A DNA stretch of 64,000 nucleotides from Prochlorococcus sp. AG-402-G10 (GTDB lineage: Bacteria; Cyanobacteriota; Cyanobacteriia; PCC-6307; Cyanobiaceae). The translations under genes were made by a program, and so were the position numbers. Below, piece by piece: positions 47,871 to 57,124 of this stretch. Positions within the stretch are counted from its first letter, which is position 1. The number at the start of each line of letters is the position of its first letter. The DNA lies in assembly GCA_003279445.1 (NCBI GenBank), contig QCHT01000008.1, forward strand, positions 1-64,000, read 5' to 3'. The notes beneath the pieces are model-generated. The model searched no databases. It saw only the letters and a list, made by a program, of their open reading frames with translations, and was not told where the DNA came from.

Positions 47871-48419
47871 ATGCCATTACTTAATAACATCACCACTCCA
47901 TACGCAGAAGCATTCCTTCAAGTTGCTGAAAGCCGTAATGAAGTTGATCAGATAGTTGATCAGTCAAAGTCATTACTAGAGCTTTGGGATCAATCTCCAG
48001 AGTTTAGTGATGCTATGTCATCACCTGTTCTTGAAATTGAGAGTAAGAAAAAAGTTCTTGAGAAGATATTTGCTAAAGAAGTTTCACCTTCTTTGATGAA
48101 CCTCTTGAAATTACTTGCTGATAGGCAGCGAATAGGTTACTTGAACTCAGTTCTCGATAGGCTTCTTGAGCTTTATCGTGAACAACGTAATATTGCTCTA
48201 GCAACAGTAACTTCAGCAACTGCATTAACTGAAGATCAGCAAGAAAAAATTCTTAAGACCGTACAATCAGTAGCTGGTACTGACAATTTAGAATTAGATC
48301 TAAAAGTTGATCCTAACTTGATTGGTGGTTTTATTATCAATGTTGGGTCTAAGGTCATCGATGCAAGTCTTTCAGGACAGGTGCGTCGCTTGGGCCTTGC
48401 GCTTGCAAAGGTAAGCTAG
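47871..48419 (+). CDS. atpH: ATP synthase subunit delta
   Basis: Delta joins the peripheral stalk to the top of the F1 head (equivalent to mitochondrial OSCP). It has 182 residues, starting MPLLNNITTPYAEAFLQVAE, with the helical N-domain and the C-terminal family signature LIGGFIINVGSKVIDASLSGQ. Its start directly follows the atpF stop. In older cyanobacterial annotation this gene is called atpD. Confidence 0.95.
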   Translation: MPLLNNITTPYAEAFLQVAESRNEVDQIVDQSKSLLELWDQSPEFSDAMSSPVLEIESKKKVLEKIFAKEVSPSLMNLLKLLADRQRIGYLNSVLDRLLELYREQRNIALATVTSATALTEDQQEKILKTVQSVAGTDNLELDLKVDPNLIGGFIINVGSKVIDASLSGQVRRLGLALAKVS

Positions 48420-48485
48420 CTCAATCAACTTTTTTCTTAATCCTTCCCTTTCACCACTCCCTCATTTTAACTACATTCTCCTCCC

Positions 48486-50003
48486 ATGGTTTCTATACGT
48501 CCCGACGAAATTAGTTCAATCCTGAAGAAACAGATTGCTGATTATGACAAGTCTGTTTCAGTCAGCAATGTAGGTACTGTTCTCCAAATTGGCGATGGAA
48601 TCGCAAGAGTTTATGGCTTGCAGAAAGCTATGGCTGGGGAATTAGTTGAATTTGAGGATGGGACTGAAGGAATTGCTCTTAACTTAGAGGATGACAATGT
48701 TGGGGTAGTTCTAATGGGAGAAGCCCTTGGAGTTCAAGAGGGAAGCACTGTTAAGGCAACTGGGAAGATTGCTTCTGTTCCTGTTGGTGATGCAATGTTA
48801 GGGAGGGTTGTTAACTCTCTTGGACAACCAGTAGATGGTAGTGGAGAAATTGCTACCAGTGATTCTCGTTTGATTGAGTCAATTGCTCCTGGGATTATTA
48901 AAAGGAAATCGGTTCATGAGCCGATGCAAACCGGCATAACCTCTATCGATGCAATGATTCCTATCGGAAGAGGACAGAGAGAGTTGATTATTGGTGATCG
49001 CCAAACAGGCAAGACAGCTATTGCTATTGATACGATTATCAATCAAAAAGGACAAGATGTTGTTTGTGTGTATGTAGCGGTTGGTCAGAAGTCAGCTTCA
49101 GTTGCTCAAGTTGTTGAGGTTTTACGGGAAAAGGGTGCTTTGGATTACACAATTGTTGTGAATGCTAGTGCTTCAGAAGCAGCAGCTTTGCAATATTTAG
49201 CACCTTATACAGGAGCAGCCATTGCTGAGCATTTTATGTATCAAGGAAAGGCGACATTGGTTATTTATGATGATTTAACTAAACAGGCTCAGGCTTATCG
49301 CCAAATGTCTCTATTACTTCGTCGTCCGCCAGGACGTGAGGCTTACCCTGGGGATGTTTTTTATTGCCATAGTCGTTTACTTGAAAGGGCGGCGAAGCTT
49401 TCAGATGCAATGGGTAGTGGCTCAATGACCGCACTACCAATAATTGAAACTCAGGCTGGAGATGTATCTGCTTATATCCCTACCAATGTTATTTCCATTA
49501 CTGATGGTCAAATCTTCTTAAGTGCAGACCTCTTTAACTCTGGCTTGAGACCAGCGATTAATGTTGGTATTTCTGTCAGTCGTGTTGGTGGAGCAGCTCA
49601 AACCAAAGCTATTAAGAAAATTGCTGGTACTTTGAAACTTGAATTGGCTCAATTTGATGAGCTTGCTGCATTCTCACAATTTGCCTCAGATTTGGATGAG
49701 GCGACTCAGCAACAGCTTGAAAGAGGGAAACGTTTAAGAGAACTTCTTAAACAAGCACAGTTTGCACCTTTGAATCTTGCTGAACAGGTTGCTGTAGTTT
49801 ATGCTGGGGTCAAAGGTTTAATCGACGAAGTACCAGTAGATGAAGTGACAAAATTTGCTGCCGAACTTCGTGAATATCTCAAGACCAGCAAGCCTGACTA
49901 TATATCTAAAGTTCTTTCTGAGAAAAAGCTCAGCGATGAAATTGAATCAGTCCTTAAAGAGTCAATAAACGAGGTTAAATCCTCGATGTTGGCATCAGCT
50001 TAA
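48486..50003 (+). CDS. atpA: ATP synthase subunit alpha
   Basis: The non-catalytic nucleotide-binding subunit of the F1 hexamer, 505 residues. Walker A is GDRQTGKT near residue 170, and [17 protein letters not shown] is the alpha/beta signature near 365. The start [10 protein letters not shown] is the family-typical N-terminus. The 66-bp leader is strikingly pyrimidine-rich and has no Shine-Dalgarno sequence. Confidence 0.98.
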   Translation: MVSIRPDEISSILKKQIADYDKSVSVSNVGTVLQIGDGIARVYGLQKAMAGELVEFEDGTEGIALNLEDDNVGVVLMGEALGVQEGSTVKATGKIASVPVGDAMLGRVVNSLGQPVDGSGEIATSDSRLIESIAPGIIKRKSVHEPMQTGITSIDAMIPIGRGQRELIIGDRQTGKTAIAIDTIINQKGQDVVCVYVAVGQKSASVAQVVEVLREKGALDYTIVVNASASEAAALQYLAPYTGAAIAEHFMYQGKATLVIYDDLTKQAQAYRQMSLLLRRPPGREAYPGDVFYCHSRLLERAAKLSDAMGSGSMTALPIIETQAGDVSAYIPTNVISITDGQIFLSADLFNSGLRPAINVGISVSRVGGAAQTKAIKKIAGTLKLELAQFDELAAFSQFASDLDEATQQQLERGKRLRELLKQAQFAPLNLAEQVAVVYAGVKGLIDEVPVDEVTKFAAELREYLKTSKPDYISKVLSEKKLSDEIESVLKESINEVKSSMLASA

Positions 50004-50033
50004 CCCTAAGGCTATCCAGGAGATTTTTATTAA

Positions 50034-50984
50034 ATGGCAAACCTAAAGGACATTCGAGACAGAATTGTTTCTGTTAAGAACACTCGTAAGATTACTGAGG
50101 CCATGCGATTGGTAGCAGCAGCTAAGGTAAGACGTGCCCAGGAACAAGTTCTGCGAAGTCGTCCTTTTGCCGATCGCTTGGCAAGAGTTCTTGAAAACAT
50201 ACAGTCACGTATGCAGTTTGAGGCGGCTGATTCTCCACTTCTTAAGAAACGTGAGGTTAAGAAAGTTACTTTGCTTTCAGTCACTGGAGATAGAGGTCTT
50301 TGCGGTGGTTACAACACTAATGTGATCAAGCGAACTGAGCAGCGTTACCAAGAACTTCAAAGACAAGGATTTGAAACCAACTTGGTACTCATTGGTCGAA
50401 AAGCTATTACTTATTTTCAAAATAGAAGTAGTCAGTACATTATTAGCGCTTCCTTTCAGGGCCTTGAGCAAGTTCCTACGTCTATAGATGCTGAGGATGC
50501 TACTAGTGAAGTCTTGTCAGAGTTTCTTTCTGAAAGCACTGACAGAGTAGAGGTTATTTATACAAAGTTTATTAGTCTTGTAAGCTGTAATCCAGTTGTC
50601 CAGACTCTTCTTCCTCTTGACCCTCAAGGGATTGCTCAAGAAGATGACGAGATTTTTAGAATTACAACTAAAGACAGTCGCCTTGTTATTGAAAAGGATT
50701 TAGCACCTCCAAATGAAGAACCCAAATTGCCTTCTGATGTTGTCTTTGAACAAAGTCCAGATGATTTATTGAACTCTCTTTTGCCCTTATACTTGCAGAA
50801 CCAACTTCTTAGAGCTTTGCAAGAAGCCGCAGCTTCAGAATTAGCTAGTAGAATGACTGCAATGAATAATGCTAGTGACAATGCAAAGGAATTGGCTAAA
50901 AGCTTAAGTCTCTCATATAACAAAGCACGCCAAGCAGCAATTACTCAAGAGATTCTTGAGGTTGTTGGTGGAGCAACTGCATAA
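50034..50984 (+). CDS. atpG: ATP synthase subunit gamma
   Basis: Gamma is the central rotor shaft of F1. The 316-residue protein has the N-terminal helix [18 protein letters not shown], the conserved [10 protein letters not shown], and the terminal helix [18 protein letters not shown]. An extra segment near 195-235 (around [15 protein letters not shown]) is the insertion found in cyanobacterial and chloroplast gamma; it lacks the regulatory cysteine pair of the chloroplast form, so thioredoxin control is not expected. AGGAG precedes the start by several bases. Called atpC in many cyanobacterial genomes. Confidence 0.96.
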   Translation: MANLKDIRDRIVSVKNTRKITEAMRLVAAAKVRRAQEQVLRSRPFADRLARVLENIQSRMQFEAADSPLLKKREVKKVTLLSVTGDRGLCGGYNTNVIKRTEQRYQELQRQGFETNLVLIGRKAITYFQNRSSQYIISASFQGLEQVPTSIDAEDATSEVLSEFLSESTDRVEVIYTKFISLVSCNPVVQTLLPLDPQGIAQEDDEIFRITTKDSRLVIEKDLAPPNEEPKLPSDVVFEQSPDDLLNSLLPLYLQNQLLRALQEAAASELASRMTAMNNASDNAKELAKSLSLSYNKARQAAITQEILEVVGGATA

Positions 50985-51010
50985 TAGTAGGGCTTAAATT
51001 AGGAGTAATT

Positions 51011-51202
51011 GTGAGACTTAAGTCTCTTGACTTACAACTTGACTGGCCAGAGGCTCTACTGATTCAAGATCTTCGTATCTATGTATTAGATGAATTGAGG
51101 AACTTTGGTAATCCTATCAGGTGGGCTATTACAAGTATCTCTCCTTCTAAACCAGGATGTAGCCGGAAATTAACTATTGAAGCTGTTGTCATAATTACTT
51201 GA
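51011..51202 (+). CDS. Unknown small protein, 63 residues
   Basis: A short frame with a GTG start, following gamma by 26 bp and preceding DUF3326 by 4 bp. The sequence has LDLQLDWPEALLIQDLRIYVLDEL and WAITSI, then a Cys and a basic patch and the hydrophobic LTIEAVVIIT; the longest of these is given only to its landmarks. I do not recognise a family. Position in the operon and codon use suggest it is real. Its function may be tied to DUF3326 but that is inference. Confidence 0.55.
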   Translation: MRLKSLDLQLDWPEALLIQDLRIYVLDELRNFGNPIRWAITSISPSKPGCSRKLTIEAVVIIT

Positions 51203-51206
51203 ACGA

Positions 51207-52307
51207 GTGAATCCTTCCACACCATTTCCAACTCTTTTGCTAATTCCTACAGGGATTGGTTGTGAAGTTGGAGGTTTTGCAGGTGACGCTATTCCATCTG
51301 CTCGCTTGCTTGCAGCGGCAAGTGATTGCTTGATTACGCATCCTAATGTAATGAATGGAGCTTCTCTTTATTGGAATGATAAGCGAATCCAATATGTTGA
51401 AGGTTTTTCTATTGATCGATTTGCATGCGGTGATCTTTTATTGCGACCTTCTATTAGCCAAAAAGTAGGTGTATTAATCGATGCAGGTTTAGAACCGGAA
51501 ATTCGTCAGAGACATTTACAAGTAATTGATGGTTGTCGTGCAACCTTGGGCCTTGATATTGGCCCAGTAACTCTGACAGAAACTCCTTTAGAGATATCTA
51601 CTACGACATCAATGAGTGGAGCTAGTTGGGGTGAACTCACTAGCTTAGACCCATTGTTAAAGGCAGGAGAGAGATTGAAAGAAGAAGGAGCAACTGCTAT
51701 AGCTGTTGTTACTAGATTCCCTGATGATATAAAGCCAAAAGGTTTAGATGCCTATCGACAAGGTAAAGGAGTGGATCTGATGTCAGGTTGTGAGGCTGTG
51801 ATCAGTCATGTATTGGTTCATCATTTATGCATTCCATGTGCTCATGCTCCTGCATTAGCCGCAGTAGAAATGGAACCTTGCTTAGATCCTCGTGTTGCAG
51901 GAGAAGAATTGGGGCACACATTCTTACCATGTGTTTTAGTTGGACTAAGTCGTGCACCTGATCTGGTCAAGCTTGACGTTTTAAAACAAACTACTCTTTT
52001 AGATCATTCAGGCTTGATCAGCATTGAACAGCTTGGGGCTGCAATTGCTCCGCAGTGTGCGTTAGGTGGAGAAGCTGTTTTAGGGTGTATTGAGAGGGGT
52101 ATCCCCCTTATTGTTGTTTCAAATCCAGGGATTTCGAAAGTTGATTTGGAAGCTTTAGGCCTAAGAGTTGGAGACAAAATTAATAGAAGTATGAGTGTGT
52201 TTATTGCCTCTAACTATTTGGAGGCGGCTGGACTTTTACTTGCATTGAGAGAAGGCATTTCTATTTCTTCTTTAAACCGACCAATTGAAAGAGTATCTTT
52301 GACATAG
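51207..52307 (+). CDS. DUF3326 family protein
   Basis: A 366-residue protein of the DUF3326 family, found in cyanobacteria and plants. It begins at GTG and opens with LLIPTGIGCEVGGFAGDA, followed by LITHPNVMNGASLYW. The C-terminal half (GGEAVLGCIERGIPLIVV, then SNPGISKVDLEALGL) resembles a Rossmann-like region. Function unknown; enzymatic activity is suggested by the conserved Gly-rich and His/Cys positions (inference). Convergent with ald, with 6 bp between. Confidence 0.85.
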   Translation: MNPSTPFPTLLLIPTGIGCEVGGFAGDAIPSARLLAAASDCLITHPNVMNGASLYWNDKRIQYVEGFSIDRFACGDLLLRPSISQKVGVLIDAGLEPEIRQRHLQVIDGCRATLGLDIGPVTLTETPLEISTTTSMSGASWGELTSLDPLLKAGERLKEEGATAIAVVTRFPDDIKPKGLDAYRQGKGVDLMSGCEAVISHVLVHHLCIPCAHAPALAAVEMEPCLDPRVAGEELGHTFLPCVLVGLSRAPDLVKLDVLKQTTLLDHSGLISIEQLGAAIAPQCALGGEAVLGCIERGIPLIVVSNPGISKVDLEALGLRVGDKINRSMSVFIASNYLEAAGLLLALREGISISSLNRPIERVSLT

Positions 52308-52313
52308 GCCTTT

Positions 52314-53453
52314 TCAATTCAGGCATGCCATTGGATGCCTTGGCAGGATACCAAGAGCTTTTGCTACTCCTGGATGGCAAACTGAACCCCCTATTGTATT
52401 AAGTCCAGAAACAATCTCTGGACGTTCTGTAAGTGCACCCTCAAGCCCTCGACCTGCAATTCCTAGAATATATGGCAGGGTAACACTTACTAACGCCTCA
52501 GTTGATGTAAATGGCACAGCACCAGGCATATTGCTGACTGCATAATGCTGAATGCCTTTAATATTTATTGTAGGCTTAGTATGAGTAGTCTCAAGACTTG
52601 TAGCAATACAACCACCTTGATCGATCGATACATCTACAATAACCGAGTTGAGTTTCATTTGAGAAACCATACTTTCATCTACTAGTGTTGGTGCTCTGCC
52701 ACCTGGGGTGAGTACAGCACCAATAACTAGATCAGCTGACGGTATGAGTCTTTCGAGGAGTCCCCTACTGCTGACTATGCTTTCTAATCGACCTCGTCGA
52801 TGAGCCTCAAGTTTACGTAGTCGTTCCGGTGATCTATCTAGCAGCATTACCTCTGCATCCATAGCAGCTGCTAACCTAGCCGCATTCCATCCTACTGTTC
52901 CTGCCCCTAGCACAATAACTCTTGCAGGCCTGACTCCAGTACATCCTCCAATAAGAATTCCCCTCCCTCCGTGAGGCTTCTCAAGTAAATGTGCACCCAC
53001 TTGTGCTGCCAGCCTCCCAGCGATTTCACTCATAGGTGCAAGTAAGGGTAACGTCCCATCTTCCATTTGCACTGTTTCATAACCTATGCTGGTTGTACCT
53101 GCTTTTAACAAGGCTTCCCCAACTTTTGGATATGCCGCCAAATGCAGATATGTTAATAGAACCATATCTTCTCTAAGTAACTTATATTCTTCTTCTTGGG
53201 GCTCTTTTACTTTGACGACAAGATGAGCCGACCAGGCTCCATCACGATCAACAATGGTGGCACCTGCTTCAGCAAAGGAGTTGTCAGTAATCCCTACTCC
53301 CTGGCCAGCCTCTGATTGCACTCTTACCTCAAGCCCTTGGGTTACAAGCTCCTTTACACCGTCAGGAGTAATGGCAACTCTAAGTTCATCTGATTTGATT
53401 TCTTTAGGAATGCCAATACTTGAAATTGGCGCTGATAAGACGGATGAGGACAT
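52314..53453 (-). CDS. ald: Alanine dehydrogenase
   Basis: Interconverts L-alanine and pyruvate plus ammonia with NAD. The 379-residue protein has the N-terminal IGIPKEIKSDELRVAITP, the NAD-binding VLGAGTVGWNAARLAAAM near residue 180, the substrate-loop segment YLHLAAYP near 100 and VIVDVSIDQGGCIATS near 265. All motifs are intact. In picocyanobacteria it can serve alanine use or ammonia handling. It is convergent with DUF3326. Confidence 0.95.
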   Translation of the reverse strand: MSSSVLSAPISSIGIPKEIKSDELRVAITPDGVKELVTQGLEVRVQSEAGQGVGITDNSFAEAGATIVDRDGAWSAHLVVKVKEPQEEEYKLLREDMVLLTYLHLAAYPKVGEALLKAGTTSIGYETVQMEDGTLPLLAPMSEIAGRLAAQVGAHLLEKPHGGRGILIGGCTGVRPARVIVLGAGTVGWNAARLAAAMDAEVMLLDRSPERLRKLEAHRRGRLESIVSSRGLLERLIPSADLVIGAVLTPGGRAPTLVDESMVSQMKLNSVIVDVSIDQGGCIATSLETTHTKPTINIKGIQHYAVSNMPGAVPFTSTEALVSVTLPYILGIAGRGLEGALTERPEIVSGLNTIGGSVCHPGVAKALGILPRHPMACLN

Positions 53454-53505
53454 GTAAGTTTTTTGAGAGAATTCCTTTCGGTTTGATTTGTTAGTTTATT
53501 TCCTA

Positions 53506-55200
53506 TTATGTTGATGCAATAGGTTTTCTCCAACCACTACCAAATGCTTGGTCACTTACTTTTAACACGGGAGGAGCCTGGCGCCTTTTAAATTCAGCTT
53601 GTTTGAACAACTTCTGGACTCTTTGTCTTAAGTCTGTCCCATGTTCTTGGTTGGCAATTGATGTTTGTTGATCTTGTTTTTCGATTAGCTCTTTGAGAAT
53701 TGGATCAAGAATTTCATAGTCAGGTATTGAGTCACTGTCAAATTGATTCGGACTCAGCTCTGCACTTGGAGGTTTAGTTAGAATTGAGTTGCCTACTAGA
53801 GCTCCACTCCTTGGGAGCATTAAGGACCTTCTGCATTGAGAAGACTTGTCGCTGTCAAGCCAGTTACATAGCTTGAAGACGCTGGTTTTGTAGAGGTCTC
53901 CTATGACAGAGAGACCACCATTCATATCACCATAGAGTGTGCAGTATCCAACAGCGTACTCTGACTTGTTACCTGTCGATAAAAGTAGATGCTTTTGATT
54001 ATTTGCTATTGCCATTAGAAGGGTCCCTCTGATACGTGCTTGAAGATTTTCAGCAGTTAACCCTTGAGGGACTTCTCCTAGGGGCGCTTTCAGACTTTGG
54101 TTATAACTATGCATTAATTCAGTGATGGGTATTGTCTCTGTGGAAAGGCCTAGCCTTTTAGCAAGCTCTTTGGCATCTGTAACAGAGCTTTCTGAACTCC
54201 ACGGTGATGGCATTAGTATCGCTAAGACATTCTCTGCACCAAGAGCAGCACAGGCAATAATTGCCACTAATGCAGAGTCAATCCCACCACTTAAGCCAAG
54301 TACTACACTCTTGAATCCACACTTCTCAACGTAATCACGTAAGCCTAGTACTAATGCCTTTAGAAGTAATTCTTCTGTATCAGGGATAGCTTGAGAGGAA
54401 GCTTCTTTTGTATAGCTATAGTCCCAGAAGGCAACCGATTCTTGACATAAAGGAAGCGAAAAAGTTGTTTGACCTTCGTGATTAGTGACAAAACTCGAAC
54501 CATCAAAGATCAATTCATCGTTGCCACCGACTTGATTGAGATATATAACTGGACAGTTAAGACGTTTAGCAGCTTCCCCTGCTATTTGTTGACGTATGAG
54601 TCTTTTAGTATAAGTAAAGGGGGAAGCCGATAGATTTAAAAGTAGATCTATCTTTCTCGTGGCAAGACTAGCTATTGGATCTGGTCCAAGTAAACGTTGG
54701 CCTTGAATCTTTTCCTCCACCCATATGTCCTCACAAATTGTCAACCCAATTTGCCATGTCTGGCCTTCAATCTCAAAATCCATGCATCCAGAACTATCTG
54801 AAGGCCTAAAATATCGTTTTTCATCAAATACGTCATAGGTAGGGAGCAATTGTTTCCTGCATACGATCTTCCATCCGTTCTTAGTGATAAGTGCAATTGA
54901 ATTGAATAGACTTGGAATTTTGGGATCAGCTGTTGGTTCTGCTACTCCAACTAAAACAGCTAAGTGAGTTGCATGACTATTAATATGAGCTGAAATCTTT
55001 TCTAAAAATACCCATTGCCTATTTACAAGATGTTGATTAAATAGTAAGTCTCTTGGAGGATAGCCCAGTAATGAGAGCTCAGGTGTGATTACAAGGTTTG
55101 CATTGTTCTTATTAGCCTTTGTACAGGTGTTGATGATTTTTGCACAGTTACCTTTTAAATCACCAATTAGAGGATTTAGTTGTGCAAGGCAAAGTTTCAT
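53506..55200 (-). CDS. nadE: Glutamine-dependent NAD synthetase
   Basis: Makes NAD from deamido-NAD, using glutamine. The 564-residue protein fuses an N-terminal nitrilase-type amidase (about 1-255; catalytic Glu in TPELSLLGYPPRD, Lys in RKQLLPTYDVFDE and Cys in GLTICEDIW) to a C-terminal NAD synthetase domain with the PP-loop GLSGGIDSALVA near 295. The nadD gene lies 8 bp upstream in the same orientation, so two successive NAD-synthesis steps are clustered. Confidence 0.96.
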   Translation of the reverse strand: MKLCLAQLNPLIGDLKGNCAKIINTCTKANKNNANLVITPELSLLGYPPRDLLFNQHLVNRQWVFLEKISAHINSHATHLAVLVGVAEPTADPKIPSLFNSIALITKNGWKIVCRKQLLPTYDVFDEKRYFRPSDSSGCMDFEIEGQTWQIGLTICEDIWVEEKIQGQRLLGPDPIASLATRKIDLLLNLSASPFTYTKRLIRQQIAGEAAKRLNCPVIYLNQVGGNDELIFDGSSFVTNHEGQTTFSLPLCQESVAFWDYSYTKEASSQAIPDTEELLLKALVLGLRDYVEKCGFKSVVLGLSGGIDSALVAIIACAALGAENVLAILMPSPWSSESSVTDAKELAKRLGLSTETIPITELMHSYNQSLKAPLGEVPQGLTAENLQARIRGTLLMAIANNQKHLLLSTGNKSEYAVGYCTLYGDMNGGLSVIGDLYKTSVFKLCNWLDSDKSSQCRRSLMLPRSGALVGNSILTKPPSAELSPNQFDSDSIPDYEILDPILKELIEKQDQQTSIANQEHGTDLRQRVQKLFKQAEFKRRQAPPVLKVSDQAFGSGWRKPIAST

Positions 55201-55208
55201 TATTGTTT

Positions 55209-55787
55209 TTAGGAAATACCATAGAGATTCTTTTCTTTAAGAATTGGTAGAATTGCTTTTGGTATATAAGAAAGGTGTGGGTTAGAATGGATTGCTGAAC
55301 TCGCTGCAGCTGGGATTTCTAATGGTAATACAGTAACCTTCCCACCCATATTTGTGATTATCTTTAATTCATTGCTATTTATTGGCCAACCTAGACGAGG
55401 GACAACCCCAATCCCTGCTTTCCTAAGTACCTTTTTGGCTTCGAACCAAGTTGGTAGAGACTTCACTAGATCACTACCTATAATTAACATGAGACTTTTA
55501 CCTGGCCAATAATCTTTTGCTTGTTCTAGAGTCATTAGGGCCCATTGATTACTTAATTCTTGCCTTAGCTGTAGGTTTGGGAGATTAATAGCCTCAACTA
55601 AAGTACTCAGAAGTTCATGGCGTTGATCAAGCGACGCTCTGTGCTTCTTCTCAGGGTTATTGCTGGCCCAAGTCGCAACAGTTGGAAAAAGCTTGCTTAG
55701 GCCAATCAAGATAGCTTTATGACCAGTAGTAGGAGGATCGGCACTTGTTCCAAGTAAAGCTATGGAACTATGGATTGTTCTTTTCAT
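55209..55787 (-). CDS. nadD: Nicotinate-nucleotide adenylyltransferase
   Basis: Adenylates nicotinate mononucleotide to deamido-NAD, the step before nadE. The 192-residue protein has the nucleotidyltransferase motif LLGTSADPPTTGHKAIL near 12-28 (the T/H-x-G-H variant) and a SSAIHSN segment near 165 corresponding to the (S/T)SxxxR-type loop, though the usual Arg is missing there. Positioned between a GTPase gene (4-base overlap) and nadE, which supports the call. Confidence 0.87.
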   Translation of the reverse strand: MKRTIHSSIALLGTSADPPTTGHKAILIGLSKLFPTVATWASNNPEKKHRASLDQRHELLSTLVEAINLPNLQLRQELSNQWALMTLEQAKDYWPGKSLMLIIGSDLVKSLPTWFEAKKVLRKAGIGVVPRLGWPINSNELKIITNMGGKVTVLPLEIPAAASSAIHSNPHLSYIPKAILPILKEKNLYGIS

Positions 55788-57124
55788 GGCAAGAGAGCTT
55801 TATCAAAGCTCTTCTTATTATTAGGCATACCCCAACTTAAGAGATATTGACTCATCTGAGAATTTGTTCTAGTAAGCTTTCTGAGAATAGATGTTGGATT
55901 TGGAAGCGATCTATAGCTATTCTGGAGGAGCTCTTCTGCTGCTAACCGCCCAGTGATCTTTGTCGTATGAATAGCAACAGCTGCTTGAGCTAAGGCAACT
56001 GGTGCAGAAGGTATCAGGCTTACGCCGCCTGTGAAGGGAGATGCTAGAAATAAAAGGTGCTGTATTACTGACAAGGTGCATTGAATACCAAGTTGTACTC
56101 CACCGAGCAAACTATTGTGTATAGATAGTTTTTGAAGGAGCTTCCTTGCGGAAGCTCCTTTTAATTCGAACCCATATATTTTACTTAGTTGAATAACGAG
56201 TGCCGTATCTAAAGCTAATCCTGCTGCAAGATCAAACATTAATATAGGGTTTACAGCAACGCCAGATGCTTTCAAAGTTGCAAATTTGCCAATAAGACCT
56301 TGTACTTCGGATTGTCTTCTTTTTAGTCGACCACTCTTAAGAGAACGATGAAAAGAGTCAGCTTGCCTCAAAGTATTTAGTGTGAGAAGATTATACCCTT
56401 GGTTTTCTAAAATATTGAGTAATGTATTTTTAAGAGAATATATATCGGACTCATATTCTTGGCTGTGGATCCGTCCATTTGAACATATCTTCGCTTTTCG
56501 CGGTGCTGCTGATATAGTCTCAATTGCTATACTTTTAGCTATATTCGGGAGGCGATTTTTAATACTTTGGACAAGTTTCTCTATTTCATTTGATTCCCAT
56601 TGATCACATCTATTTAAAATTAACAAAACTGGCTTACCATTATTAATAAGTATTTGCAAAGCATTAATTTCGACACTAGTTATATCGCTGTCAAGAATTA
56701 ACAAAACCAAGTCGGAATGAAGAGCAGCTTCTAAGGCAAGACAATCTCTATCAGGCGAAGCAATTTCGTTTATTCCTGGGGTGTCGATTAATTCAATTGA
56801 CTTTAAATTTGCAATAGAGTGATTCCATTGGATTCCTTTGACTTCCCGAGTAAAGCCATGTGCAATATCAGTAGCAAAAATTTTTTTTCCAAATAACGCA
56901 TTCAGTAGGCTTGATTTCCCAACGCCTACCCGACCAAAAGCAACTACCCTTAGATGCCTACTTTCTAATCGACATATCTGTTTGCTTAGTGCCTGAATTT
57001 CTCCCTCAAAGTTTACTTTTTCTAGTGGACTTAGATCTAGGCACTCTTTCCATTCTTTGAGTAAAGCGCTATAAGCTCTCTCCTTAGGTTGAGAACGCAT
57101 CATCTTTTCGATTTCCTCCACCAA
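55784..57124 (-). CDS. Membrane-associated Era/TrmE-like GTPase with DUF697-type C-terminus
   Basis: A 446-residue P-loop GTPase. G1 is GRVGVGKSSLLN near residue 68, G3 is DTPGINE near 117 and G4 is NRCDQ near 174. The C-terminal half (about 270-400) holds hydrophobic helices (NPILMFDLAAGLALDTALV, GVSLIPSAPVALAQAAVAI) as in DUF697 GTPases, so it is probably membrane-attached. The ATG at 57103 overlaps the upstream stop as ATGA and may be the true start. Function unknown; it overlaps genes on both sides. Confidence 0.85.
   Translation of the reverse strand: MVEEIEKMMRSQPKERAYSALLKEWKECLDLSPLEKVNFEGEIQALSKQICRLESRHLRVVAFGRVGVGKSSLLNALFGKKIFATDIAHGFTREVKGIQWNHSIANLKSIELIDTPGINEIASPDRDCLALEAALHSDLVLLILDSDITSVEINALQILINNGKPVLLILNRCDQWESNEIEKLVQSIKNRLPNIAKSIAIETISAAPRKAKICSNGRIHSQEYESDIYSLKNTLLNILENQGYNLLTLNTLRQADSFHRSLKSGRLKRRQSEVQGLIGKFATLKASGVAVNPILMFDLAAGLALDTALVIQLSKIYGFELKGASARKLLQKLSIHNSLLGGVQLGIQCTLSVIQHLLFLASPFTGGVSLIPSAPVALAQAAVAIHTTKITGRLAAEELLQNSYRSLPNPTSILRKLTRTNSQMSQYLLSWGMPNNKKSFDKALLP
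56135..56160. repeat. Perfect 11-bp inverted repeat inside the GTPase gene
   Basis: AAGGAGCTTCC, loop TTGC, then GGAAGCTCCTT; all 11 pairs match and the forward strand continues TTTTAA. It is a strong hairpin in a coding region and would be stable in RNA from either strand. Confidence 0.8.
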
